From the NCBI GenBank assembly GCA_963921425.1, contig OY992834.1, forward strand, positions 7,316,001 through 7,380,000: 64,000 nucleotides of DNA, in the 5' to 3' direction. How positions within the stretch are numbered: position 1 is the first letter of the stretch; every line of letters starts with the position of its first letter. This DNA is from Dryas octopetala (lineage: Eukaryota; Streptophyta; Magnoliopsida; Rosales; Rosaceae). Positions 12,021 through 24,343 of this stretch are shown piece after piece. The notes beneath the pieces are model-generated. The model was given only the letters and a program-made list of their open reading frames with translations, did no database searches and was not told the origin of the DNA. A program made the translations under genes and the position numbers.

Positions 12021-13178
12021 GTAGTTAGTTTTAAGTACCATCGTCACCATTGTTACTTTATTCTTAATCTTTCTTCGAGGCATCAGATTATCCCTTAGCT
12101 TTGTCCATAAGCAATAAAATATTCCATTAAGAAAGATTATCCATTTTTTCACGTGAGCTTTGTTTGATATCTTTATTAAATTAACAAGATTAGTAGCTTC
12201 TGAACCCAATACTATAGCAGCTTGTGCTGTTTGCATGTACGTTAAATTGATTTAACAATTGGTAGGGAGTTGGGATAAGTTATATTGGATAGTTTTCAAT
12301 TCTTATGGGTATTAATTCTTCAAATTCGATCACGTGCAGATGAGCGAACATGTTACTTAGTCTGATTAATTTTTTAGATTAAACAAATAGTCAAATAGAA
12401 CACATAGCATTATAATACCCGTGATACAATTGAAACGTGTGTGATGGAACATTAAAGAGTAAGAGGATCGGCACATTTTCTATTGTATCGTAAGGTTTTA
12501 TTGACAAAATTACTCTCAACAAAATTTAGAGTCACTTTAAACCTCATTTGGACCTCATTTGTTTTAGAAAAGCACTCCAAATTTTGATGTATTTCTAACC
12601 AGATATTGTGTACTACATATGATTTGTTAAACAAATTTGATTAATGAATTTGGTGAAATAAACATTATTGATCGCGTTTCACCCTTTTTTCATATGGTAC
12701 AATTCGTTTCATTTGAAATCAAGTTTTCAATCTGGATTGTATTTTCAGCGAGAACTGTGTGTGCCAAATGATAATGGGCTATACGCCTATACCTCAATGC
12801 CAAAGAAAAGGACCGAATTCTGCACATTAAAAATGAAATTTATTCTTGAAAAATCGTAATCTCTTTTTTGTGCCTCGTTTTTACATCATTTCATTCCCTT
12901 TGTCAAAGAGAGAAGACAACATTTGCAATATGAAGTCATGCAAAATTTTGCACCAATTGGTACCTCGATGATTTTGCTGTCCCAAACAATTGAATTTGAT
13001 ATGCGACAACAAAACATCTGCAAACCAAGATGGCACAACAAATGTGAATGTCTGCGGCAATAGATATCCTGGGAACAAAATATTGTGATTTTCTCAAATG
13101 ACTTGAAAGAGATCCCGCTGCCACCATCGTTATTCATGGGAAAATCCCATAGTTAAATGAGGCTTTTCTTTTCAATGA
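12021..13178. other. convergent intergenic region (DUF455 / E2)
   Basis: The 3' UTRs of two genes pointing at each other fall here. The sequence is AT-rich with no recognisable domain in any frame, and no long repeat. Confidence 0.5.
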
Positions 13179-15910
13179 TTACAAAAGAAGTCTTCGGATA
13201 TCACTGAAGTTTGAGCGTAATGCTGAGAGGAATGAACCTGAAAATAGATTGGCATATGCCAGTTCATATGGTATCAGAAAGACAATAAGATTCAGTACTC
13301 TCATATCCATTTTTTATTTTTTAAGCTTCAGTTTGGATCAAGATTGTCGCATTACCTCCAACTTTGCCATCGAAAACACGATGATCGGCCGATAATGTCA
13401 AGTTCATTTTAGTGACAACTGCTGGCCTCTCAATTCCTAAGGAGAAAAGAAGTTCACTTTATTTGCCCACTCCATAATGAATGAAAATTTAGACCGACAG
13501 TAGAATAAGCAACAAATATCTTACCATCACTTCCAATTATTGGTTCGACAACTTTGTTGCCTCTGCCTACAGCAAGGATACTGGCCTGAAGAAGTAAAAG
13601 ACAAATTTATATGAGAGGTACCAAACACAAGCATATCTGTACATTGTGAAGTATCTAAAAGGCTCCTATTGTATTCTTTATGAAAACAGAAATATTTTAT
13701 ATATTTATGAAAAATGGAGCCAAATGAATATGGTGTAGAAATAAACAACATTCAGCAGGGAACTGATAAAATTCTCCTTTAAGTCAGGCTGAAAGAAACT
13801 TTTCCCATTCTCAAAATAAAAACATTTAGCAGAAAGCAAGAAAAACTTTTAATAATAATTAAAAATGATTAGAAAATTAAAACAGTTTACAGAATCATGT
13901 GAAACCTATTCTCATTAATCTGTAATATTTTTTATTAAATGAAGAGGTTAATAAATCCTAAGTGCATGCTAAACGTATATGAGAGAGAGAACCTGAGGTG
14001 GGTTTATAATTGCACAGAAATGATCCACTGGAAACATCCCCAAGTTTGAAATGCTGCATAAAGATCAAGACAAATAGTTTATAACTACTGTATTTAAAAA
14101 GAACAAGGTTAAAAGCATCTAAGAATAACAATAAAAATTTCACCTGAAAGTTCCTCCTTGGAACTCATTTGGCTTAAGCTTTCCTGCCCGTGCCTTTTCA
14201 GCTAGTTCCTTAACCTGGCAAGCAAATATCATCAAACAAATTGAAATATGAAGAAATGTTAATATGACTTCACTTCCCAAATTAAAATTATTGAAAAAAT
14301 AATAAGAAAGATAATGGACGTAGAGCAAATCTCAACTCATAATTTTATATTCCATTGATTATCATTTGACTTGCCACAATTCCTCACTATTCTAATTTAA
14401 CAGAAGCATAGCAAGCCAGAGGACATTACATTTAGTGCATGTTTTATAAGTGTGAGCGCATCCTCAGAAAGATAAAAGGAAAAGAAAATGAGGGAATCCA
14501 GATTGGGATAAATAAACTAAAAACAACTCAAATTACTGTAATACCTCTGTGGAGATTGCTGATATTGTTTTCTGATCCGCATTCCTCACAATCGGAGTCA
14601 TCAGACCCTGTACCGATGCCATATCATGGTTAATCAAAAAAATACTAAAAAATACCCTATCATGTGATTGGGTGTGGTATAATACTTTTAAGCACTAATT
14701 ATCAGCACTTTACCTTCTCAGTAGCCACTGCAATTGATATATCAACAGAATCGCAAAGAGAGACTTCTCCTTTTTCAGCATTCCAGTAAGCTGTCAGGTA
14801 TTGAAATAATAAATGTGTTATTGACATCTGATAGAGAATAGAAGTCAGTTTCAGAGTATGGAATTGAAAAAGAAAAACAAGACTAAAAATAACAATATAT
14901 ATAATATGAGGGGAGACTGGTACAGAATTTGATGTAGGCAAGTTAAAAAAAGTAAACTTTCAAATTTGAGTTTTTGGATGACTGCTTTACATCTAAAAGC
15001 ATTTCCTAGTTTTCCCTGTGCCCACCCCACCCATTCCCCCACAAATTGTATGCTCATCATGTAATTTGTTTGAACCAGAATACATGTTCATATGTAATTA
15101 CCATTTGCTTCTGGTACATTTCTCAGTGCAACAGCTACAGCTTTGATGACAATGTCATTCACTGAAACTTTAACATTATGCTGCTCTGCAATTAAGGAAA
15201 ACGATATAAATAAATGGTATGCAAGACTCAAGAATGCTCAGGAGTCAAAAATAAGAAGTAACAATTGGAAGTTCATACTCCATACCTTTAAGGTCTTTTC
15301 TAAGAGAAAGAAGAGGGTCCAGTATAACATCTGATGGACAGCATTAACAACTTTTAGATAAGCACTAAATTATATTAACAAATAAAGACTTCACCCAATT
15401 ACATTACCTGATGATAAATATAAGTGTGGTATGTTTTGTTTTGATTCCAGCAACCTACTAGCTATCACCTGCAAAACAAATTATGAATCTTACAGCATCA
15501 CCATACATTCAACTACAACTTGAGCAAAACAGACATTCTATATTAAATTACTAAGTAATAGCTGAGACCAGGTTGTATAACACAATATACAACAATGCTA
15601 GTAGGTTTAATGCACATTGATACTTGCATTGACATGTCAAGAATAAAGCAATATACCAGACAAAATTTTGAAGAATTAGACAATACATGTACCACTTATA
15701 AAAATATGCAATGGTGTAAAACCAATGCATAGCAAGATGCAATCACATTTAGGACAATCTAGGTTTTATTTTACCCAAAATAATGGATCCATTATGCAGT
15801 ATAAGAAAGAAATTGATAATTATAACAGAATGTTTACTTATCTCATTGTCTCGGTATATGTTTCTATAGATATATACATAGATACATTTGTATGGACGTA
15901 CTTATGTGCA

Positions 15911-15946
<36 letters not shown>

Positions 15947-18900
15947 TTCTGTAATCATCTTGGATTATTTTTGTTATAGTTTAGTTATATATGACATTAA
16001 GTTGCACCTGTATAATAACTGTAATCGACACAATAATTCAAAAGTTTGAGCTTTTAGGCTTGCAAATGCAAAAACATAACAGCCCTTTTATTCATGTTGA
16101 TTTAAATTTCTACACTTGGTACCACAAGCATGGCTGCCTTTAGCACGTAATTTTGTTTTAGTTTGACGAGTACTTGTCAGTTACTCAGATGATGAGCATT
16201 TGATCAATCAGTTCAAAACTGAAAGAAAAAGCAAATTTTTTTACCCAAATCTACTTATCAGGTCAATGAAACCTACCTTGCGAATTTGAGTATTGGGAAA
16301 ATTGTCAAAAGAATCTGTCTGCTTTGAAAAAGCTGGTGATGGTACGGCAGAAGGCTTTGGATGTACTGGAGGAGATGGAGGTGTCTTCTCCATTGATGAT
16401 GAAACTTTTGAAGATCCTATTCCTGACTTGATTGCAGATAAAACATCCCCTTTCAGTAGTGTACCACGAGCACCTGATGCCTTCAATGACAACGTATCCA
16501 ATCCATATTCTGCAATTAGCAACTTTGCTGCTGGGCTGATCAGTCTGATCTTACTGGTTTTTTGTGCTCCAATTCCATCTCTAGTATCCTGGTGGATTGA
16601 TTTTTCCTCTTTGACAGCCGAACCACTGCTAACAGCATTCTTAACAATTTCCAAATCAGCTGCATCCTCAACCTTGCCAAACAAGCCAGAATTAGCATTT
16701 TCATATGAATTATTATTAAGACACTAAAATAACTGTTTAACATCATGAGGTCAGTATAACATTTCATAATAACGGTTGAAAGAACTAAATTATTTAGCTA
16801 CTAATTTAAATTATAGGTTTACAGTAGTTTGCTGCCATGTTATAATGGCTTTACATGTAAATTACTCCTCAGGACAAGTAAAAGACAGATCATACAGTCC
16901 TACAAGCATTTTTGCACTTACTGTTACTGCAATTGGTTGGCCAACAGCCACATCCTTTGAACCTTCTGGTGCAAGTATTTTTGCCAAGTATCTACAACCA
17001 ACATTTCATTAAACAAAAATGTTCAGGACTACCCCAAAAAGTTTCTTCATAAACAATAATTAAATCACTTATTTTCAGTGTATTCACCAAAGCAGAAAAG
17101 CAGAATGATCTGAAGAAAAAAATAAAATTTGAAGCTAGATCTGAAGAAAATTGTTGATAGGATTGGAACCAATATTTCTAAAGCTGCATACGATGCAACA
17201 CAACTAAGGGAAAAACTTGCAATGCACCACATAAAATTCAAATAAAATCCACATTCCTCATGTTTCTTGGCTAAACACTTTACAGTTACAGATTAGACAA
17301 CTCAATACTAGCTTACAAAAGCATGATTCCTATATACCATTTACCATGTTAAGCACATATGGACAAATGTTATTAAGACACTTCATCCCCATAGCCATGG
17401 GTATCATGATTCTACATTAAAGCACATCCTAGAAAATAAAAAAACTAGATAAAAAAACTGCATTAAAGCATGTAAGTTATCAAGCACTTGCTTCAGTGTC
17501 ACAATTTTTATCAATGGCATTCGGGACTGCAACCAAGGAAATAATACAGTAAAGACACAGTGGCATTTAACATAAGCCAAACTTCATGTGTTCTACAATA
17601 GATAAACTCAGCATGAGGGAAAAAAAGTATATATTACCCCTCTTCAAGACATTCAAATTCAAGGGTTGCTTTGTCTGTCTCTATCTCACATAACACATCA
17701 CCCACTTCTATCTGTTTGATTAATGATCAAGAAAACAATGAATGTTGATACACTTAACAGTTCTAATGACTTCAGATAAAAAATGTATTCCAAAAGCAAA
17801 TTCAAAACCTTACATTAAATATAACTAACCTTATCTCCCTCTTTCTTTCTCCACGTAGCAATGTTTCCTTGGCTCTGAAAAGGAAGACATGAAAAGCAGC
17901 CTTAAGCTCCACACAAGGAAATTCAGTCAAATAATCTGAGCAGAAAGTATATTTGAAACCTCCTTACCATTGTTGGGGATAAAGCCGGCATTTCAACGAT
18001 AATGTGAGGAGGAAGTTCGGATGTGTTTATGCCCACAGAACTTGTATCTTGTACTTCATCATCCTTTTTTGCATTCTGATGTGGTGGTATGTCCTCTTTC
18101 ACCTCAGATCCACCCACAATATTAGCAGGGATGTTTTGGATATCATCTGCATCCTCAACCTTGTGAATGCCCAACAATTAGTGTCTACAACTAAATGCTT
18201 GAGTGATAATCAAGGTAAATGCTTACACCATGAAACAATTATTACAGTCTGAAAGATATAGACTAGAAGTTAGTACAAGATATGAGACATCATGGAGTAA
18301 TTATTAAGCAGCAAGCAAAAGTATCGCCAAAAATTCAAATAGAGGAAGAAGTGAATTTGGCATTAAATTGCCTCTAACATTATGCTGTGGCATGGGAGTT
18401 ATGGGGATTTATTTTCTCACTTTTCAGGATTAATTGGACAATATCTGGCTCTCTTTATGATTTTCTTTGAGGCAGGTATTGAAGGTTCCAGAGAAGTTTC
18501 AGCAAGGAAGTCTGAAGAGTGGTGTTTGTTACTCGAGAGGAATAGAAAAGCTTTTGAAGGGGTAGAATTCTCTATGGTGGAATTAAGGGGTTATTACCCT
18601 GATTAGTTTTTGAATGGTCACATAGGAAACCATCAAATTCATTGAACCCTTTATTTGAGCTTCTGGCTTCTTTTCGTTTTTATAATTACAAATTAGTATA
18701 CTTCTTCTGTACCTGACTACCTGGGTAACAACCCATTGGTGCTTTTCTAATAAATTATTTTTTATCGAAGAAAAAAACATGTCACTAAGTTTGATTGGAT
18801 GGCATAACTGTTTTGTCATAACAATTCAATTAAACTCCAAAATATATGTGTGTGCGTGTGTTATGTGTATAACTGAATATGCGTCTTCACAAGAAAAGAA

Positions 18901-21900
18901 ATAAAGCAATCAAGGTTAAAGGGTTATCCCAGGTTACCGTTATTGCAATAGGCTGTCCCACAGGCACATCTTTTGAACCATCAGGTACCAGTATCTTGGC
19001 TAGAAACCTACAAAAGAAAAAAGAAAGTATAACTAAAAAGGCACCAGTGCAATAAGCATTTTAGAATGTGTCAGAATCACATCATTCAGATAGTTTTTTG
19101 TGCTCTACAGTGAACATTAAACAAGCACCATCATAGGACATAATTATGGAATAGAAAAAAAAAATGCTAAAAAGGGTATTCACAAATTTTAACATCAAAG
19201 ATGAGAAGAATAATAATAACAAAAACAACAACAAAAACAATAAAATTAAAAATAATAATAATACATCAGTGCGAAGCAAAACATCTGATTTGAAGATTGG
19301 AACCAGATAATGTATTACTCCAAAGCTAATGCAAGTCATCATATACTGTTCAAATATTAAAAGTTCATAATTATAAAATAAGAATAAGAATTACCCTTCT
19401 TCAAGACTTTCAAATTCAAGAGTAGCCTTGTCAGTTTCAATTTCACATAGTACATCACCCACTTCAATCTGTTAGATTAAAAAATCAGTCAGTAGACCAA
19501 AATTAATGATGCAACCATATATTGTTATCTGCCTATCCAAAGAAAGGATATATTATTCTGCACTGACTAAAACAGCCCACATGAAACAATACCTGAAATC
19601 CTCATTTTATGAACATTTTGGTAGAACTTACCTTATCTCCTTCTTTCTTCCTCCACTTTGCAATGTTTCCTTGATTCTACCAGGTAAAATGGTAAGTTAT
19701 TAATAGGTAAGAGAGACAAGTAAGAAACCTCACAAATAAAAAATACGGGGGGAAAAGAGGCAGATATCTAGAATTAAAATTGTTTCCTGCATTCTTACCA
19801 TTGTTGGAGACAATGCAGGCATCCCCAGGACAGTATGCAAAGGATCTGTAATGAAAATCAACTTGGTGATAAAAGCATTATTCGTTGACAATCGTACACA
19901 AGCATAATAAATGATCCCATAACTAAATTTTCATTACAGGCTAAAAGAACCACCATAATGGCTAGGGAGAGTACCAGTTCGAAACCAATGTATTTGGCCC
20001 CCAATAAAACTGAACTGATACTTGTTTTGAAATTTTAAGAAACCAAATGGGGAACACCGGAACCACAATACTAAGAATCCTAAATCTTTTTAATAGAAGA
20101 GATTTGTAACTAAATGAAATAGCCATACCTGCAGTTGAGTAATACTTGACACCCATCGAAGGCTGAAAATGATAACAATGTCAGCGGACACTTTACCTAT
20201 GAATAGGTATGTACTAATATGCATTTCAAACACTAACCTTGAGCTTTGATAATTTATCCGGAACTCCAGTGAGCATGGACAAAGATGTAGGCCTGATGAA
20301 TTTCTTTATCAGTGGAGAGAGAGAGAGAGAATGAAAATAACTAGGGAACCAAGCAATAGCCCAACCCAACTAGACCTAGCTTGAATAAGTATGTACTTGA
20401 GTGTATGCAAAAAATCCAGACAAACAGACATACATATTTAGATGAATCAGAGAAGATCTATGACGTCGGGTTGATTTGGCTCTAAGGATGACAATCTTGA
20501 TCCATGATTTTTAGTTTCAACTTTGATGCTAACATGTCCAATCCAAACAAAAATTCCCTCTTATTTTAATGAAGAAAAGTGCTCATCAATATAAGCTCAT
20601 CTCATTGGAAGATGATAAGCCACTAGCCTCAAATTAAATATCAAGAACTCTTATAAAAAAATAAGAAACATCAAGAACTTAATGCAGTATAAATAATCGT
20701 CATCCCATGCTGGTGGATAATGGGTTACAGAACTATGCAACCAGTTCTGAATTTCGCAAGAATAGATTTATACACATGAAAAGTCAACAACTACAGACCT
20801 TAACAGTGTATTATCACCACCCGCAGTAGAATTTTGCACACTGAAAGTCCTGCATCATCAAGCAATAATAGGGATTAAATAGCTCAGCCATGCAGCTCTG
20901 CATTGAAGGTATTTTATTCAACACGCATTAAATATTTAAAAGCAATGACACAAGTCCAGTGCCCATAAAAGAAGAGAATCAGCACACCAAAGTTACTTAA
21001 AAATCAATGACCAAAAATGCGATAGCACCATCTACTAGTAAAGAAAAATATAATACCATAAAATGATGCTTCAAGTTATCTTTATTTTTCTTTAACAAGT
21101 AAGAAATTTATTAAAATGGCACCTAAAGGGCACAGCCATGTACATGAGAATTATACTCGAAAGATTAAAAAATGCAAAAAAAAAAAAAAATTTCTACAAA
21201 GCCCTAAAGAATTTAGATTAGAAAACAAAGATGGGCTGCTTCACCCGCAATATAGATTAGGCTTATTTGGACTACCCTACTGGAACACAACATGTCAATT
21301 CGAAATACATGGGAATGTAATTTTCTTTCTCATCAAATGTATGGAAAAGAAGGTATAAAACATGAAAGACCCTTAAACAGGCATTTATAATATATTCTCA
21401 TAATTTCTTTTAAACTACATTCTTGTAAGATGGAAACCACTTGGGAAACTTCATAATCAAGTATGCTCGCGTTGAGTTCTATTTTCTGTTCTCTTTAAGT
21501 TAGTATGCTTCTAGTTTGCCTTTTTTTTTTTTTTTTTTTTAAGTTTATTATGTTTTAGGAGTCGTGATTTATAGATTTTCTAAGGCAGGGGTCATAGTAG
21601 TGGTCTATAGGTTTATTAGTTCAACTGACTAAAATGTACATAGGTTCATTATTTGAATTCTTGATCTTAAAAGTCGATCCAATCCATAGGGTCAAGTTTA
21701 ATCAGCAACTTCATGAAACAGAACTGGTTTAACAACTAACACCTTCTCGAATTAGCAAAATCACTAAAACCCATTACTATTTCATAAACAGAGAACACAC
21801 ATTCTCATGACTCAAATCATAAACAACTAGTCCTGCATGACAATTCCCAATTTTCAATTACAAACGGTGTTCTTCTAGCTCAAAACAATAACTTTGACAA

Positions 21901-22101
21901 TCCAAAGCCACTCTAGCACATACCCGCCAATCCCCAACACCCCAAACCTCAGAATTCACATCATTCCGAGCTAAATTCAATCAAATACCAATACTACAAA
22001 CAATCTGCCACCAACCCATTTCAGGTAAAGCAATCATATACTTAAAAAACCATTCCATATAGTTCATGAAATGAGCAAACGTATCGTACTGATTGGCATA
22101 G

Positions 22102-22136
<35 letters not shown>

Positions 22137-22235
22137 ATACCGAGTGAGTGATCTGGTGGGTGAGGAGAGAAGGCGAGCTCTCAAGAGAGAAGGAGAGCGA
22201 GAGATCACTGGGTGTCGAAGCCGTGAGAGCGCCAT
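13179..22235 (-). CDS. LTA3: mitochondrial pyruvate dehydrogenase E2 (dihydrolipoamide acetyltransferase), two-lipoyl form, 636 aa
   Basis: Twenty-three exons: 22235-22141, 20849-20799, 20292-20238, 20162-20129, 19845-19799, 19676-19632, 19468-19395, 19007-18938, 18159-17968, 17874-17830, 17711-17638, 16991-16922, 16672-16277, 15468-15408, 15330-15286, 15185-15102, 14790-14714, 14607-14545, 14214-14144, 14053-13993, 13585-13525, 13436-13356, 13237-13179 (1911 nt). An Arg/Ser-rich presequence is followed by two biotinyl/lipoyl domains with lipoyl-lysines in ETDKA at K123 and K250, a subunit-binding domain (about 326-365), a Pro/Ser linker, and the catalytic domain with DHRVFDG (active His609). 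E2 moves acetyl from lipoate to CoA in the mitochondrial pyruvate dehydrogenase complex. The length and double lipoyl layout match Arabidopsis LTA3 as I recall it (At3g52200, 637 aa). Spacing of lipoyl modules shows an internal exon duplication. Confidence 0.96.
15911..15946. repeat. compound (TC)n(AC)n microsatellite in an E2 intron
   Basis: About 10 TC units directly followed by about 8 AC units, in the intron between exons 13 and 14 of the E2 gene. Confidence 0.95.
22105..22133. repeat. (GA)n microsatellite at the start of E2 intron 1
   Basis: About 14 GA units beginning eight bases after the exon 1 donor, so CT-rich on the mRNA strand. Position at the 5' end of the gene resembles other GA/CT tracts in this window. 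Confidence 0.9.
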
Positions 22236-23154
22236 AATTTATTTTTAAACAGAGAAAGAAGAAAAGCTCCTTCTTCGTTTCCTCTTTGAATTATTTGCTC
22301 AATGAGACGCAGAGACGGAGAGGTGCATATGAATTTTGTGAGTGATTGAATTCTATGTGTTTTTTTTTTTTTTTTGTGGGTTGCGAAGTTTGACCCAAAA
22401 ACAAAAACTAACGAAAGTAAGATCGCAAGTGGCGTACTGGCGAGCTGGTGTGCCCTCTCTCAGCGACTCTGCAGATTCACCACCCACCTAACCTCCCTAC
22501 GGCTACACTATACATGTTTTTTTTTTTTAATCATTTATAGGATTCTCACACGTGTATCGGGCACTTGTCAAATATCTGAAATGTAAACAATATTTTATTT
22601 TTTCCCAGAAAAGAAAAAATTATTTAATTAATAATTTAGATTAATCGTAAATTCATAATTGTTGAATTAATTTAGAATATGACATCAAATTAATTTAGAG
22701 TATGAATTACGAATTAAATACTGGTGTACTACTTCTTTGATAAAAAGAAGTGAAATATAAATAGATTACATTTCTATTAAAGAGATGATAAACAATGTAA
22801 TTCATTCATTCATACTCGATGATATGACTCGCCATGACATGAGATTACATGCCGTGATTAAAACAATCATTAGAGTAGTTAACCACCACTTCAGCTTGAT
22901 GACCTGTATGGCTGGCCTATATAGCTGTTTCCTTTTGTCTGGTGGAAAACATCCAAGCCCAGAAGTATTGAACTCTCTTTTCCCTAGCTAGTCCATGCTG
23001 CATGAAAATCCTACTTTTGTATCCTTTCTCTTGTGATGGTATCTCACACAATTCAATCAAAACAGAGCACTACTGGTCACAATCTCAAGCAATATTGTCT
23101 AAATATATGCATATACTTGCACTGTGATCAAGCATGCATCAAATGCCTCGACTA

Positions 23155-23335
23155 TCAAGGACAGCCCTAAGAACATGGGGTTTGAGATGAACCATAAAAA
23201 TTGGACTCTCGACGCTTAATATACATTATTTAGGCTTAACATAGTATATAAGTATAAAAATAAATTTATTAGGGGCCCTCAACATTTTGGAGTCTGAGGC
23301 GGTTGTCTACTTTGTTTACCCTCATGACCACCCCT
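23155..23335. repeat. copy of a dispersed degenerate repeat
   Basis: This segment resembles 38410-38580 with small gaps; for example, a GAGATGAACCATAAAAAT-like stretch is followed in both by a TATACAT(T/C)ATTT(A/G)GGC-like stretch. Both then lead into a GGGCC-containing tail. It is probably an old non-coding transposon or retroelement fragment. I did not identify the family. Confidence 0.5.
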
Positions 23336-23337
23336 AC

Positions 23338-23994
23338 CAACGGGGGAGGATCTAGCAAGGTGCAAATGGGGTCAATTGACTCCATGAATTCATATTTCTT
23401 CCCCTAGATGTAGAAGCTTTGACCTCATGACTCATAGTTTGTTTGTTAAATTTTGGAGGCAAGATGTTTACAGAAATGCCTCAAAGAGGCTAAGGTGAAG
23501 AGAGGGCGCAGTTGAGCACATCATGTGTTTGGGAGGAGGCTATTCTTTTACTAATTGGCTCATCCATGATTCTTGCAAATTTGCAATTCTTCTAATGAGT
23601 TCTGACTTTTTCCCCCTAAGTTCCATATTTTCTCCTCTCCAAGCAGCCACCTATCACTTGATATGCTCCATTATGGTGTTATTTGCTTTAAGTGAGACTT
23701 TGGGTGTTGGGTTGGGCCCTCTCATAAACTAATTCATAGATAAAATCATAAAAGGTTTATTGGCATTGCCTTAGAATCTATTGTTTAAGAGCAAAGGTTG
23801 ATTTTTTTTTTTTTTAATGTTTAATCCTAATGACTCTTGAGTATTTATGGTTTGTATATGAGCATCTTTAGTTTTTCATTTATTTATTCTTGTTCTATAA
23901 AACACCCTTAAAGGAATGAAAACATAATAGCTATTAGTAACCAATTAGCACTAATATCTTGTCCCATTAAAAAATATTTCTGGATCCGCCATTG
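23338..23994. mobile_element. possible decayed DNA transposon with short terminal inverted repeats
   Basis: The left end (CAACGGGGGAGGATCTAG) and the reverse complement of the right end (CAATGGCGGATCCAG) are similar over about 15 bases, of the CAGGGGCGGA type common at ends of plant hAT-like fragments. No convincing target-site duplication is visible, and no transposase frame remains. Treat as a candidate only. Confidence 0.35.
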
Positions 23995-24343
23995 CCTATC
24001 AACCATTAAAATTTGATAATGAGCTTGCATATGACCATACAGAGTCTTGATTAAACCATACTACTTACTTGTGATCCATACAAAGTGCTATACTCTGAAG
24101 TCATCAATTGGGCAACAAAAGGAAGTCTAAGTCAAGAGCACTAGAACATGTTTTTCTTACTATATTAGGTTTAAAACTTTAAATAGAACAGTTTCACTAT
24201 TAATAATGGTTTGAACACAAACCATTTTGAGGAAAACTTCATGACCTAACTACTGGCCTGTAGTAATTTATTGTTGCTCTTATCATACTTGGCGGGTTCT
24301 ATGGTGCACTAATAACAAACCAGGTTCTCAACTGTCAATGCAC

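Larger units (their letters stand above)
22236..24343. other. intergenic; E2 promoter and degenerate repeat sequence
   Basis: The right flank of the E2 gene holds its leader and promoter (poly-T at about 22361-22375). From about 23155 to 24000 the sequence looks like decayed mobile-element DNA, listed separately. No gene model can be supported. Confidence 0.5.

Noticed and set aside
11598..12236. 212-codon minus-strand frame over the DUF455 gene
   Set aside because: It is the antisense of a well supported coding exon with family motifs; a shadow frame.
21524..21541. T-run and other poly-A/T tracts
   Set aside because: Common low-complexity runs in introns with no associated gene end or retroposed copy.
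23523..23732. 69-codon frame inside the candidate transposon 23338-23994
   Set aside because: No transposase signature; too short to support as coding.
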